Of a stretch of 64,000 nucleotides of DNA, positions 51,699 through 60,740 are shown in pieces. Numbering within the stretch: the first letter of the stretch is position 1; each line of letters starts with the position of its first letter. Under the pieces are notes generated by a model. That model did no database searches. It was not told the DNA's origin and saw nothing but the letters and a program-made list of their open reading frames with translations. Source of the stretch: Zavarzinella sp. (GTDB taxonomy: Bacteria; Planctomycetota; Planctomycetia; Gemmatales; Gemmataceae); NCBI GenBank assembly GCA_041399155.1, contig JAWKTI010000003.1:744001-808000 (forward strand). Direction: 5' to 3'. A program made the position numbers and the translations under genes.

Positions 51699-52826
51699 TT
51701 ACGGTGCACCCCCTCCGACCCCACCTCCGATCAAGTTGGGATTCTTGATCGACTGGATAGTGCTTTGTCCCAGCAGAGTGACCCCCAATGCCCGTTCGAT
51801 GGGCGACAGGAACATCGACAGGTAGTTGTCGAAGGTGATCATTGGCTGTGCCTTCACATACAAACGATCCCCAGGCAGAATCTGGTAATTGGTTTTGGTG
51901 CTGCCATGCTGGGTAACACTGTTCCAATCAATCGGCATAATCAACTCTTTGCCGGTTGCGGCAGGTGCCGGGCGTGCCAGCCACATATGATTAGTGCTGG
52001 AAACCGGCGACAGACCATTTAACTGTGCCACCGCATCAAGGACGGTATCTTTGCCTGTAATTGGCAGTGGGACTACTTGCTGACCTCGACCACCGCCATC
52101 GTAAATGACATAGAATTTTTTGCTGTTATAGGCGGCAATATCCACGGTAACGGAGGGATTGTTCATCGACTTCTTCAGGAAATCCTGAATAACGATGTTC
52201 GCTTGTGCCAGTGGGACGCCGACGAGTCGAACAGAGCCGTAAATCCCCAACCCGACAGTGCCATCCTGGCGGACCAGGTATTCCCCACGTAAGGCGGGGA
52301 GAGATCTCGACTGCAATAGTTGGATCGACGCTTTCGGTTCGCGGACTTTGTATTCAATTGCCTGCTTTTCAATGGCGACGCGGGCTTCATCGGTAGTAAG
52401 GCCCACCAGTTTGATTGTCCCACCGAATGTGGGGCCAAGATTGACGGTGCCATCCGGCCCAATCGGCAGGTCACCGCTGACAGGTTCGGTTAAGCCTGGG
52501 TAAATGATCGAAATACCGATCGTATCACCCACATCAAGGCGGTAGTTCGGCAGTGGCTGCACATTGGTTAGTTCAATTCGGAGGATATCGGGCGGTTCAA
52601 TGATATATTCCGGCATGGTGACCATCTGCAACTCGCGTGGGAGTTGCTGATCAAGCGCCTGATCGGCGTAAAACGCCTGATTCAGTTCGCGGTCCATGGT
52701 GTAGGGTGCGGGATTTTCTGCAGGATTGCCTAACTTCGGGGCGGTGTAACAGCCCACGTTCAGCACGCACAACGCGAGACTACTACAGTAAACCAACGTG
52801 CGGCGAAACAGGATTTTCCCAGCCAT
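51699..52826 (-). CDS. Polysaccharide export lipoprotein (Wza/GumB-like)
   Basis: The ATG at 52826 gives a 375-aa protein with lipobox LCVLNVGC; a frame to 52880 adds an unlikely leader. Residues ~55-160 contain the poly-export domain (YIIEPPDILRIELTNVQPLPNYRLDVGDTIGISIIYPGL.., LPIGPDGTVNLGPTFGGTIKLVGLTTDEARVAI). One or two SLBB-like repeats follow (EYLVRQDGTVGLGIYGSVRLVGVPLAQANIVI; FYVIYDGGGRGQQVVPLPITGKDTVLDAVAQLNGL). Outer-membrane Wza-type lipoproteins form the exit channel for capsule or exopolysaccharide. No Wzc or Wzx gene is adjacent. Confidence 0.88.
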   Translation of the reverse strand: MAGKILFRRTLVYCSSLALCVLNVGCYTAPKLGNPAENPAPYTMDRELNQAFYADQALDQQLPRELQMVTMPEYIIEPPDILRIELTNVQPLPNYRLDVGDTIGISIIYPGLTEPVSGDLPIGPDGTVNLGPTFGGTIKLVGLTTDEARVAIEKQAIEYKVREPKASIQLLQSRSLPALRGEYLVRQDGTVGLGIYGSVRLVGVPLAQANIVIQDFLKKSMNNPSVTVDIAAYNSKKFYVIYDGGGRGQQVVPLPITGKDTVLDAVAQLNGLSPVSSTNHMWLARPAPAATGKELIMPIDWNSVTQHGSTKTNYQILPGDRLYVKAQPMITFDNYLSMFLSPIERALGVTLLGQSTIQSIKNPNLIGGGVGGGAP

Positions 52827-53090
52827 GCAACAATTCCCCCCCGAGGCAATCGATCCTTCTTTGCAACCACCAACCCCCATTGGTCGTCGCGCAGAACCGA
52901 CTTCAAAGTGGGGCTATACCACGTTTTCCAATCCCTGCAACATGACTTTTCAGTACATGGGTGTGAAACTGGGTAACGAGAGACCATGAAATGGCTAAGA
53001 GTTGGCGTAAGTTTGCCCAACTGGCAGGGTATATGAGAAAAAATTCACTTTCAATGTTACTTGAGGTGAAACCAAATTGAATGCTTGAAT

Positions 53091-53339
53091 TTAATCTGGT
53101 TTCGATGACAAAAATGAACGATTGCGACGTTTTTTTGCATGAACTGGTTTAGAAAAATAAGCGTTGTGCAGTTCTTTGAGCACAATCACGTTGCCCCCTT
53201 CAATTCTAACCAGTTTACCATCCCGCACCAGCACCACTGTTTTGCCCGAACGTAGTGCTTGCTCTGTAGCTTCGTTGAGGGCTTTGACTGCCAATGCTGG
53301 AACATCGGCATCTTCGTCGATTTCAGCGATGGGTGTCAT
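53091..53339 (-). CDS. Small protein downstream of zeta-like gene
   Basis: The 82-aa protein consists of a helix (ADVPALAVKALNEATEQALRSG), a beta hairpin (KTVVLVRDGKLVRIEGGNVIVLKEL) and a basic tail (KKRRNRSF). This is the size and layout of many antitoxins and small partners of P-loop toxins. It follows the zeta-like gene after a 61-nt gap on the same strand, so it is a candidate antitoxin, although the order (toxin first) is unusual. Confidence 0.62.
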   Translation of the reverse strand: MTPIAEIDEDADVPALAVKALNEATEQALRSGKTVVLVRDGKLVRIEGGNVIVLKELHNAYFSKPVHAKKRRNRSFLSSKPD

Positions 53340-53400
53340 GATTTACTCCATAAACATTATTTGAATTATAGTTGTTTGATCAACATTAGAACGAAAAAAG

Positions 53401-54147
53401 TTAAGCGCCATTTAAAGATTCTACTACGCCATTGAACCAGATTGGCACGAGTACATTTTGTTTTATTTCCAGATGAATACCATCTGTAATTTCGGCAAAC
53501 CAAACTGAGTTTGTACTGCTGGAATCGAAAAAATATGCCCGGTTGGACTGTTTTACTGCATCTGGCAATAGTTTCAGAGACCGTTCGTAGCGATCAGTGA
53601 TCTTTTGCTTTGGCACATCATGTCCGCCATCGATCACGCGGTTCGCAACCCGTTGGATATTAATTTCCGAATCAACAGTGGCAACATAATACAGATAGGT
53701 GCGAAAACCATGTGTGCGTGCGAATTGCAGAAAATCGACCTTATCTTTCGACGACATGACCGTTTCAAACGTAAACGATTGCGATGACTCAACCAATTTC
53801 CTTCTTAGAAAATCCGATAATACGGAAGCGTGATAGGAAGTGAAAGAAATGCCTGAAAAATCGATTGCCCCATGTTCGCATTTGATGTTCTGAATATCTT
53901 CAGCAAGATTTGCTTTCTGTATTAATGTGGAACCTGCAAAATACTGTTGCACTTCGTCGGTCTTGGTGCGTGTTTGAAACGGTTCCAGCAAAAGTCGGCC
54001 AGTTTCAAGGATCGTTTTTTCGATTTCGTCGGGATTGATGTAAACGCCAAACCACTCTTGCGATTTCCCGAGATTGTTCTTGACAGTTGATTTGCCCGAT
54101 CCGTTTGGACCTGCAAACATCCTCAACCTGGGCATTGATCTGGTCAT
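53401..54147 (-). CDS. Zeta-toxin-like P-loop kinase
   Basis: The 248-aa protein starts with Walker A GPNGSGKST at ~13-21 and has INPDEIEKT, a zeta-like motif, followed by a helical lid. FTFETVMSSKDKVDFLQFARTHGFRTYLYYVATVDSEINIQRVANRVIDGGHDVP resembles the Zeta/UDP-GlcNAc kinase core, where the DGGH region contributes substrate binding. Zeta toxins phosphorylate peptidoglycan precursors. It is paired with a small downstream gene. Confidence 0.82.
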   Translation of the reverse strand: MTRSMPRLRMFAGPNGSGKSTVKNNLGKSQEWFGVYINPDEIEKTILETGRLLLEPFQTRTKTDEVQQYFAGSTLIQKANLAEDIQNIKCEHGAIDFSGISFTSYHASVLSDFLRRKLVESSQSFTFETVMSSKDKVDFLQFARTHGFRTYLYYVATVDSEINIQRVANRVIDGGHDVPKQKITDRYERSLKLLPDAVKQSNRAYFFDSSSTNSVWFAEITDGIHLEIKQNVLVPIWFNGVVESLNGA

Positions 54148-54262
54148 GTGAAATCTGAAAAAGGGCTACAGATTTAGAATACTTTCAACATTTGGTTTCA
54201 ATGTAATTGACTGGTCGATATCTCAGCTGGAAGAATTGATCACAGCTAATCAAAAAATCGTC

Positions 54263-55144
54263 TTATTCTTCGTCCATTCCTTTCTTGTAAACGCCATCTT
54301 TTTCTTTGCCGGTGATGGTCCAGACGTGCAGGCGGAAGTCTTCAATGCCGTAGTCGCCTTCGCGGGTAACTGTAATCGATTTATCGGGAGCCCAATCGCC
54401 CATGGTAAAGCGGTGGGAAACGACACGGGCACCCGGTTTCAGGTGCTTCCACAATAACGGTCGAACCAGAATGTTCAGATCGTTCCCCATGTACAACATT
54501 ACCACCGTCACATCTGCCAGATCTTTTTCGGTCAGTTTCAGGGCGTTCCCTTCACGCACCTCAATCACTTTATCCAGTTTGGCATCTGCCACTGCTTTTT
54601 TCGATTCTTTCACTTTTTCGGGATCGATATCAATGCCGTAACCTTTTTTGGCTTTGAATTCTTTTACGGCAGTCATCACCATGATGCAGTCGCCACAACC
54701 TGGGTCGAGCACGACATCTTTGTCGGTCACTTTCGCCAGTTTGCACATATCTTCCACCACTACTTTCGGGGTGGGCACCCAGCGAATCAGCACGTTATCG
54801 GGATTTTTGGGGTCTTTGTTCCGCACATCCAGCGTTACTTCTTCGCCCGCTTTGAAGCTGATTTCCCGTTTGCGGATGATTTTGGTGTAGTTGTTCGGTT
54901 CGATGGTCACTTCCACCACGTAGGCGTAGGTTTTCCCACTATCCAGTGGTGGGGTCTGGATCATCCGCACGCCTTCGTTTTCCGCTTTTTCATTTTCTGG
55001 CAGTTCTTTGCCTTCAATTTTCACCGTAGTAGTGGTGGGGGACTTTGGAATCAACAATTTGATGGTGGCAGGCTTTTTCTGGTCCTGTCCATAACTGATG
55101 CTGCACGCCAGCAGCAGTGCAAATGTGGTCAATCGGCTGATCAT
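54263..55144 (-). CDS. Exported protein with TIGR03000-like domain and SAM methyltransferase domain
   Basis: The 293-aa protein has a signal peptide (MISRLTTFALLLACSISYGQ). Residues ~25-110 match the planctomycete TIGR03000 domain (..TPPLDSGKTYAYVVEVTIEPNNYTKIIRKREISFKAGEEVTLDV). Residues ~115-293 are a class I SAM-dependent methyltransferase: motif I VVLDPGCGDC, motif II GIDIDPEKV, then VREGNALKL and ADVTVVMLYMGNDLNILV. SAM is not known to be abundant outside the cytoplasm, so a methyltransferase behind a Sec signal is odd. Either it acts before export, or the domain has another role. Confidence 0.82.
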   Translation of the reverse strand: MISRLTTFALLLACSISYGQDQKKPATIKLLIPKSPTTTTVKIEGKELPENEKAENEGVRMIQTPPLDSGKTYAYVVEVTIEPNNYTKIIRKREISFKAGEEVTLDVRNKDPKNPDNVLIRWVPTPKVVVEDMCKLAKVTDKDVVLDPGCGDCIMVMTAVKEFKAKKGYGIDIDPEKVKESKKAVADAKLDKVIEVREGNALKLTEKDLADVTVVMLYMGNDLNILVRPLLWKHLKPGARVVSHRFTMGDWAPDKSITVTREGDYGIEDFRLHVWTITGKEKDGVYKKGMDEE

Positions 55145-55391
55145 CGTGGTTTACTCCCTGGATAGGACTATTTTCCACACCGCCGTGCGGTTGTACAGAT
55201 GGGAATGAAAGTTATGAGAAGAAAAGCGTAAAATTTCTGTTCGCAGGAAGGTTCAACATCCAAATCGCAAGAAGAGTGATTTTTCAACAACCTGATGCAG
55301 TTGACTGTTGATTGCCATGTCCTGGTCGATGGCAGTGGAAATAGATCAGAGGTTGTTTCTTAGGAAATCGAAGCAGACAAAAGTGGTTGGA

Positions 55392-55847
55392 CTATTCTGG
55401 ATTGACCAGAACGATGACTGATTCGCTCACCACACCATGTTGATCGGTGGCGGTGACAGTTACGGTCAGTGCCCCCTGGCTGAGGCGTGGGAACGACAAA
55501 CCGAATTGACCGTTGGCCAATGGAACTCCAAACCCTGATGTGCCATCGCTAGCAGTGGCAACGATGGTAACAAATTCTGGATTTTCATCTGTAACAAACC
55601 CTTCAATGACCACCGCGTTTGCAGTAGAATTTGCCGATGACAAATCTGACAGCACCGGTGCATTGTTGCCAATAGGTGGCGGGGGTGCTGGAATCGGATT
55701 GCTCTCGCCCGGTGGCACTGGTTCCGGGTATTGTTGCCCCACCACTGGATCGACAGGGGGTGGGGCATAGGGGATATCAGAAGGCGCGATCCGATCTGAT
55801 AATACATCAAGCACCAAGCGCTGCTGGTGCGAATCTCGCAAGCTCAT
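55392..55847 (-). CDS. Secreted Ig-like/cadherin-type surface protein
   Basis: The 151-aa protein begins with MSLRDSHQQRLVLDVLSDRIAPS, which resembles the planctomycete LEPR-XLL-type sorting motif (LE.L.DRIAP). A Pro-rich stretch (~25-60) leads to one ~85-residue beta-sandwich domain (APVLSDLSSANSTANAVVIEGFVTDENPEFVTIVATASDGT.., GALTVTVTATDQHGVVSESV) typical of cadherin-like repeats. It is a short member; related proteins often have many such repeats. Confidence 0.68.
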   Translation of the reverse strand: MSLRDSHQQRLVLDVLSDRIAPSDIPYAPPPVDPVVGQQYPEPVPPGESNPIPAPPPPIGNNAPVLSDLSSANSTANAVVIEGFVTDENPEFVTIVATASDGTSGFGVPLANGQFGLSFPRLSQGALTVTVTATDQHGVVSESVIVLVNPE

Positions 55848-56495
55848 GGGTTAATCCTTCAAACTGTGGACAGAGACACTCTTCATCCTATCAGAATGAA
55901 TTACCATTTGTCAAGCAATTCCTTTCAAGAAAAAAAGACTTTGATTCTACTGCTGTCGAAATTTTGTGGCAAGAGCAAATTTTTTGAGACTCTGCCTATA
56001 TCTCAGCATGAATTTTTGCACTGTCAGCAGATCAGGTTTGGTGAGAATTCTTCGATTTTTTCTGCAAATAAACCCAATTTCTTATGAAAATCGGTGTTTT
56101 AACGTCTATCAAGCGAACCGCGGCTAATGTAAATTCCGTTTCCTTACGCTTCTGGTTCGTGTTGTCCTTTGGAATTAATGAAGAAATTTGTCTTCTTGGC
56201 GACGTGGCGTCTTGGCGGTCGTTCATTAAAAGAAATTCCCTTGCTGGCGCTGCGGGCTATGAAGACATTTTCAAAGCGAACCGCGGCTAACGTCTTCGGC
56301 TCACAAAAACATGATGTTGAGTTGCCAACTCAAGTGTTTAGTACTGGTTTCCCGCCTTCGCGGGAATGACGGTTGTAGACACAACCGTCTAAAACCCAAC
56401 CTCGGTTGGGATTGTGAGCCGACGGCTTTAGCCGCGGTTGGATCGATAAATACCAAAAACACCGAATTTCAAACTGATTTTGGCTTAAGTGTTTT
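55848..56495. other. Repeat-containing spacer
   Basis: No gene is supported. The left part is AT-rich. The right part holds one-arm relatives of the 18.5-kb hairpin (56225-56265), the short palindrome (56348-56372) and a GCGAACCGCGGCTAACG-type repeat near 56110 and 56275, with a reverse copy at 56408-56443. Confidence 0.7.
56348..56372 (+). repeat. Short palindromic repeat, copy 7
   Basis: TTTCCCGCCTTCGCGGGAAT plus GACGG. It is flanked by an inverted pair: 56274-56307 (CCGCGGCTAACG..CGGCTCACAA) and 56408-56443 (TTGTGAGCCG..AGCCGCGG). Confidence 0.82.
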
Positions 56496-56948
56496 TTACC
56501 CCGGCTTGTGGGCTGATTTGTAACGTGTGATTGCCTGATTCAGCACTTGCAAACCACTCTCGCCGAACAGTTCTTCTGCCTGTTGCTGGGCCTGCTCCCA
56601 GGCAGGCATTGCTTGTTGCATCAGTGTTTTCCCCTCATCGGTCAATCGAAAAGGGTGCGACCGCCCATCGGTATCTGGCAGAATTTCCAGCCAGCCTTTC
56701 TGAACCATCCGTTCCACGGTGCGGCTTAGCGTCGAGTGATCCAGTTCCAGAATAGTGCACACTTCTGCAGGCCGTGCGATGCCCATCGATGCGGCCATTG
56801 CCAGAATTGTTCCTTGACTCAACTTCAGCCCGTAAGGCCGCAGTGCTTCATCGTAGATATTGGTGATCACGCGATTCAGCAGACGCACGCGACCTGCAAT
56901 GCACGATTCCACCATTGTTTCAATTGTTGCGGGAGAGGAGGAATTCAT
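56496..56948 (-). CDS. MarR-family transcriptional regulator
   Basis: The 150-aa protein has the MarR winged-helix layout: helix LLNRVITNIYDEALRPYGLKLSQGTILAMAAS, recognition region IARPAEVCTILELDHSTLSRTVERMVQKGWLEI and the wing DTDGRSHPFRLTDEGKTLMQQA. MarR proteins are dimeric repressors, usually relieved by small aromatic ligands or oxidation. The likely targets are its own gene or the gene that begins at 57326; a 377-nt spacer separates the divergent pair. Confidence 0.9.
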   Translation of the reverse strand: MNSSSPATIETMVESCIAGRVRLLNRVITNIYDEALRPYGLKLSQGTILAMAASMGIARPAEVCTILELDHSTLSRTVERMVQKGWLEILPDTDGRSHPFRLTDEGKTLMQQAMPAWEQAQQQAEELFGESGLQVLNQAITRYKSAHKPG

Positions 56949-57325
56949 GAGTTTGTTCTCACATTACCCTCCGACACTATTTCAGAAGGTCAATGCTTGT
57001 ATATGCAAGTTTCAGCAATGTCAAGAAATATCTGATATGTAACTGATCCGCCAGAACCAGCTTTTTTCCACCATTTGCCAAAAATGCCTGAAATATGTGT
57101 TCATTAGAATATGCCAAACATTTGCCAAAAATGCCTGAAATATGTGTTCATTAGAATATGCCAAAAGGATATATTATTATGTACAATTGGGCCCACAATG
57201 GATGGCAGCACGATGAATGACCTGTTTCGTTAACAGCACCTGTTTGTGGGAAATCAATTCCCTTTGTGCGAACCAGTTACCAATGAGGTAGTCTGTTAGT
57301 TACATTGGTAAACAAGGATAAAAAC
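56949..57325. other. Divergent spacer with tandem repeat
   Basis: Between the MarR gene and the coiled-coil gene. It contains a perfect 47-bp tandem duplication (57072-57165). No other gene is supported. Confidence 0.7.
57072..57165. repeat. Perfect tandem duplication, 2 x 47 bp
   Basis: The unit begins CATTTGCCAAAAATGCCTGA and ends GAATATGCCAAA; copy 1 is 57072-57118 and copy 2 is 57119-57165. The copies are identical. The unit contains TTTGCCAAAAATGCC and GAATATGCCAAA, i.e. several TGCCAAA motifs, and could duplicate an operator. Confidence 0.9.
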
Positions 57326-57811
57326 ATGGCCAACACAGAAAAAATATCTCTGGCCAAGGCATTGAAGTTAAAAAATCGCCTGGTGGGTCAGATCTCGAAA
57401 TTAACCCAGGATGTGCAGTTGTATAACTCCACCCAGGAAGGATCAGAAGCGATTGATGTACGTGCACGTTTTGAACTGCGTGCCCAGACAGTAGCAACCC
57501 TGACTCAGTTGAAGTATGCCATCTATCTGGCGAACCAGCCAGTGCAGAACCTGATTTTTGAACTGGCAGAACGCAAAGCGGAAGTGGCACTGCTTTCTGG
57601 TTTAAGCACCAAGCACGGTGTGTACAAGGAAGGTTACCCCACCGCTGGGGATATCAATTATCTGGCACAGTTCCGTAAGGCGGATATCGATGCCATGGTA
57701 AAGAAACTGGAATACCAGATCGATCTGCTGCAGGATCGCCTGGATGTGCATAACCACCAGACCACGGTGGAAGTGGATAGTGCTGTGCTGGCACAGGAAA
57801 TTGATGCGTAA
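57326..57811 (+). CDS. Coiled-coil protein of unknown function
   Basis: The product is 161 aa from the ATG at 57326 (MANTEKIS); an upstream GTG/TTG-type extension to 57305 is less likely. It is mostly helical: SLAKALKLKNRLVGQISKLTQDVQLYNS, then TVATLTQLKYAIYLANQPVQNLIFELAERKAEVALLSGL and DIDAMVKKLEYQIDLLQDRLDVHNHQTTVEV. The pattern resembles DIP1984-type helical proteins in outline only. It stands divergent from the MarR gene and may be its target. Confidence 0.65.
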   Translation: MANTEKISLAKALKLKNRLVGQISKLTQDVQLYNSTQEGSEAIDVRARFELRAQTVATLTQLKYAIYLANQPVQNLIFELAERKAEVALLSGLSTKHGVYKEGYPTAGDINYLAQFRKADIDAMVKKLEYQIDLLQDRLDVHNHQTTVEVDSAVLAQEIDA

Positions 57812-58071
57812 TGTGCGTACGGTCACGGCGGAGGGTTGAGCAGCACAAATAGTTTTGGAGGCCCTACGCTGCGTTAGCGTATTACACCACAGATGGGGAT
57901 CTGAAGATCAACGATGGGGATACCGAGTGTCAAGATTCAAGGTTTCCATACTGTCATTGATCAAGGCTGAAAAAGCAAACCTCATTTTTTCATTACTGCT
58001 TGTGTTGTATACCTCCGTCGTGACTCTTTTTTTCAGGTGTTAGCCCAGTGTAAGTAAAGCACTGGGGATTC

Positions 58072-59028
58072 TTACTTCAGCATCTCCTTCCACCCACAAA
58101 GATCAGACAATGCTGCGTTGCCCCCACAAATTAAGATCACCAAATGATCTGTGGGCTGAAAACTGCCTTTCAAGCGATCTGCTGCAGCCAGACAACAGGC
58201 AGCGGCAGGTTCTGCCAGAACTTTGGCACGTTCCAGCAGAAACACCAGCCACTTCACTGTATCTGCATCAGAAACAACCTGGATTTCCTTCGTAAACTGT
58301 CTGGCCATATGCAGTGTCATCGGCGAGACTTTCGGTGCACCCAGGGTGCGGGCAATTGAGGTGATTGCAGGCAATTCGACTGGCTGCCCGGCTGCAAATG
58401 CGTGGGCCATCGCATCCGCACCCGACGTTTCCACGCCAGTCAACTTTATGTGGGGGTTGGCAGCACGCAACGCCGTCCCCACGCCGGCAAATAATCCACC
58501 TCCACCAATACTGACCACCACATGTGTAGCATCGGGTGCGTCTTCCAGAATTTCCAGACCGATCGTTCCCTGACCCGCAGCCACCAGTGGATCATCAAAC
58601 GGATGGACGAGTGTTCTGCCTTCCTGCTGCAGTTCATCGGCACGCCGAAACGCTGCATGGATGTTTTCCGTCAGCAAAACAGTGGCACCGTAACTGCGGG
58701 TAGCGGCCAGATAATTCTCTGGCGTGGAGCTTGGCATGCACACAACGGCATCAATTCCTAACGTGCTGGCCGCGAAAGCAACTCCCTGAGCATGGTTCCC
58801 CCCACTGACAGCGACAACGCCGTGCTGTTTCTGTTCCGGTGCCAGCGACAGCATTTTGTTGAATGCCCCACGTGGCTTGAACGAGCCTGTTTTCTGAAAA
58901 CATTCTAATTTCAAGGATACTTTGGCACCAAAGTACGTGCTCAACGTGGTGTTATATAACAAGGGTGTTTTGGAAAGATAGGGCTCCAGCTGCTTTTTCG
59001 CAGCCTGGATCATTTCAATGGTCAGCAT
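58072..59028 (-). CDS. PLP-dependent threonine/serine dehydratase-like enzyme
   Basis: The 318-aa protein is a fold-type II PLP enzyme. The PLP-binding Lys is in TGSFKPRGAFNKM (residue ~51), the substrate Asn loop is SGGNHAQGVAFAA, and the phosphate loop is IGGGGLFAGVG. The length and the absence of a C-terminal ACT domain fit catabolic threonine ammonia-lyase or serine racemase rather than biosynthetic IlvA. It is expected to turn threonine or serine to a 2-oxoacid and ammonia. A hairpin at 58045-58062 lies downstream without a clear U-tract. Confidence 0.88.
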   Translation of the reverse strand: MLTIEMIQAAKKQLEPYLSKTPLLYNTTLSTYFGAKVSLKLECFQKTGSFKPRGAFNKMLSLAPEQKQHGVVAVSGGNHAQGVAFAASTLGIDAVVCMPSSTPENYLAATRSYGATVLLTENIHAAFRRADELQQEGRTLVHPFDDPLVAAGQGTIGLEILEDAPDATHVVVSIGGGGLFAGVGTALRAANPHIKLTGVETSGADAMAHAFAAGQPVELPAITSIARTLGAPKVSPMTLHMARQFTKEIQVVSDADTVKWLVFLLERAKVLAEPAAACCLAAADRLKGSFQPTDHLVILICGGNAALSDLCGWKEMLK

Positions 59029-59312
59029 CAGTTCCGCCTCGTCAAATCATTTCCGCACAATCTTATGCCCACCTGATGCTGGGAGTTTGCAATTTTGCAA
59101 AATCGGCACACAATTTAGATCATGTGGCCTTCCTCATACTTAATGGGATGAAAATCATCCCTGCGAAAATGAAATTTCTCTCATAATGCTGCCTCACCTC
59201 ATTACGGGAATCAATAAGATATTCGTTTGTCAATTAGATTGCCTGTCATTCATACAACACTGTTGACCGAGAACAGGCAACTTTATGCCCGATTGGCACG
59301 GGGACCCGCAAC

Positions 59313-60695
59313 ATGTTCTTACTTGAAATGATCCCCTTGGTGCTACTTCTGGGGCTGGTGGTATTTGCTCGCTGGCCGCTGAACCGTGCTGCACCTCTTT
59401 CGCTGGCAGCGATGGTCGTCTACCGCCTTGTTCAGCAGAATTTAATTATTGCCGCACCACTGAAAGGGTTGTTGGTGGGGATCGATATCTGCCTGATCCT
59501 GGTGGGAGCGATGGCCTTTCTGGAGCATTTGAAAAGCAACGGTCAAATTACGCAGATTCAGGAAGAACTGGGGCGTATGACCACCAACAAAGTGGTGCAG
59601 GCCTTATTGCTGGCGTGGATTTTCGGCTCTTTTGTTGAAGGAATTTCCGGTTTTGGGACACCGGCGATGTTGATTGCCCCACTCATGGTGGCCTTGGGCT
59701 TTCGCCCACTGAGTGCCGTGGTGGTCTGTCTGCTGGCGAACAGCACCGCAGTGATCTTTGGTGCGGTCGGCACGCCCGTCACCGTCGGTTTTGAGGGATT
59801 ATTTACCGATGCGGGCTTTGTGCGCAAAGCGGCATTGGTTTCACTGCTCTCTTCCTGGCTGATCCCCTTTTTCATTGTGCGAAGCATTGTGAAGCTGGAA
59901 GAATTGCCAGGAGTGTCCTTCCGAGAACAAATCCGCCTCAGCATGCTTTTCGCGGTCGTCTTTCTGGTGCCGTTTTACCTCTGTGCACGGTGGGCCTACG
60001 AATTTGCTTCGATCATCGCCCCGCTGATCGCACTGTTCATCATTCTCGGCATTTACAAGCACCCCCACCCACGGCGGCTGATTCTGGCAATGAAAGCCTA
60101 TTTTATTGTGATTGTGCTATTAATTCTAAGCCGAATCCTGCTCGGAAAAGTAACCGAAACCATCAACTTAGGCAGTGGCTTGTCGCATACCCTACGGCTG
60201 AATAATCCAGGAATTGTGTTTCTGTTGTATGTGCTTGCCGCACGTGGGCAGCGACATATTCGCAGCACTCTGACGAAATTGAGTCGCGTCTTCGTTGCGG
60301 TCAGTTCGCTGGCCTGTCTGAGCTATCTATATTTTGTTTCCGGCTTTTTTCACGAAATTGTGGATCAGGTGGGTCGACAGCTCTATTTCCTGCTGGCAAT
60401 CCCACTTGGGGCGGTTGGCTCTTTTCTTGCCGGCAGTGCGACCGTGTCCAACCTGTTTTTCGCTAATCTGATCCCCACAGTGTATGCGTTGCACCAGCTT
60501 GATCCGCAAATTCTGTTGATGATGCAACTACTGGGTGCAGGTGCGGGAAATATGATTGCCCTGCAGAATATGGCAGCGGTACAGGCGGCAGTCTCGTTGC
60601 ACGATCAGGAAAACCGAATTTTGAAACAAACGCTGATTCCCTGCCTGATCTACATTGCCCTGATGGTGCTGTGGGCCCGCCTGCTGTACTTTTGA
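59313..60695 (+). CDS. L-lactate permease family transporter
   Basis: The 460-aa protein is hydrophobic throughout, with about 12 membrane segments. FGSFVEGISGFGTPAMLIAPLMVALGFRPL and ANSTAVIFGAVGTPV are strong signatures of the LctP family, and GSFLAGSATVSNLFFANLIPTVYAL gives the second conserved half. LctP carries lactate or glycolate with protons. At 460 aa it is shorter than typical LldP (~550). No lactate-utilisation genes are adjacent; the next upstream gene is divergent. Confidence 0.88.
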   Translation: MFLLEMIPLVLLLGLVVFARWPLNRAAPLSLAAMVVYRLVQQNLIIAAPLKGLLVGIDICLILVGAMAFLEHLKSNGQITQIQEELGRMTTNKVVQALLLAWIFGSFVEGISGFGTPAMLIAPLMVALGFRPLSAVVVCLLANSTAVIFGAVGTPVTVGFEGLFTDAGFVRKAALVSLLSSWLIPFFIVRSIVKLEELPGVSFREQIRLSMLFAVVFLVPFYLCARWAYEFASIIAPLIALFIILGIYKHPHPRRLILAMKAYFIVIVLLILSRILLGKVTETINLGSGLSHTLRLNNPGIVFLLYVLAARGQRHIRSTLTKLSRVFVAVSSLACLSYLYFVSGFFHEIVDQVGRQLYFLLAIPLGAVGSFLAGSATVSNLFFANLIPTVYALHQLDPQILLMMQLLGAGAGNMIALQNMAAVQAAVSLHDQENRILKQTLIPCLIYIALMVLWARLLYF

Positions 60696-60740
60696 TCAAT
60701 AGAGAATTCAATGTGAAATAAAACGAGCACAAAACAGAAA

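Noticed and set aside
57855..58043. A 62-aa open frame ending with a hydrophobic stretch
   Set aside because: There is no ribosome-binding site and the first half looks non-coding; only the hydrophobic end resembles a protein.
58045..58062. CCCAGTG..CACTGGG hairpin as a terminator
   Set aside because: Neither strand shows a U-tract directly after the stem.
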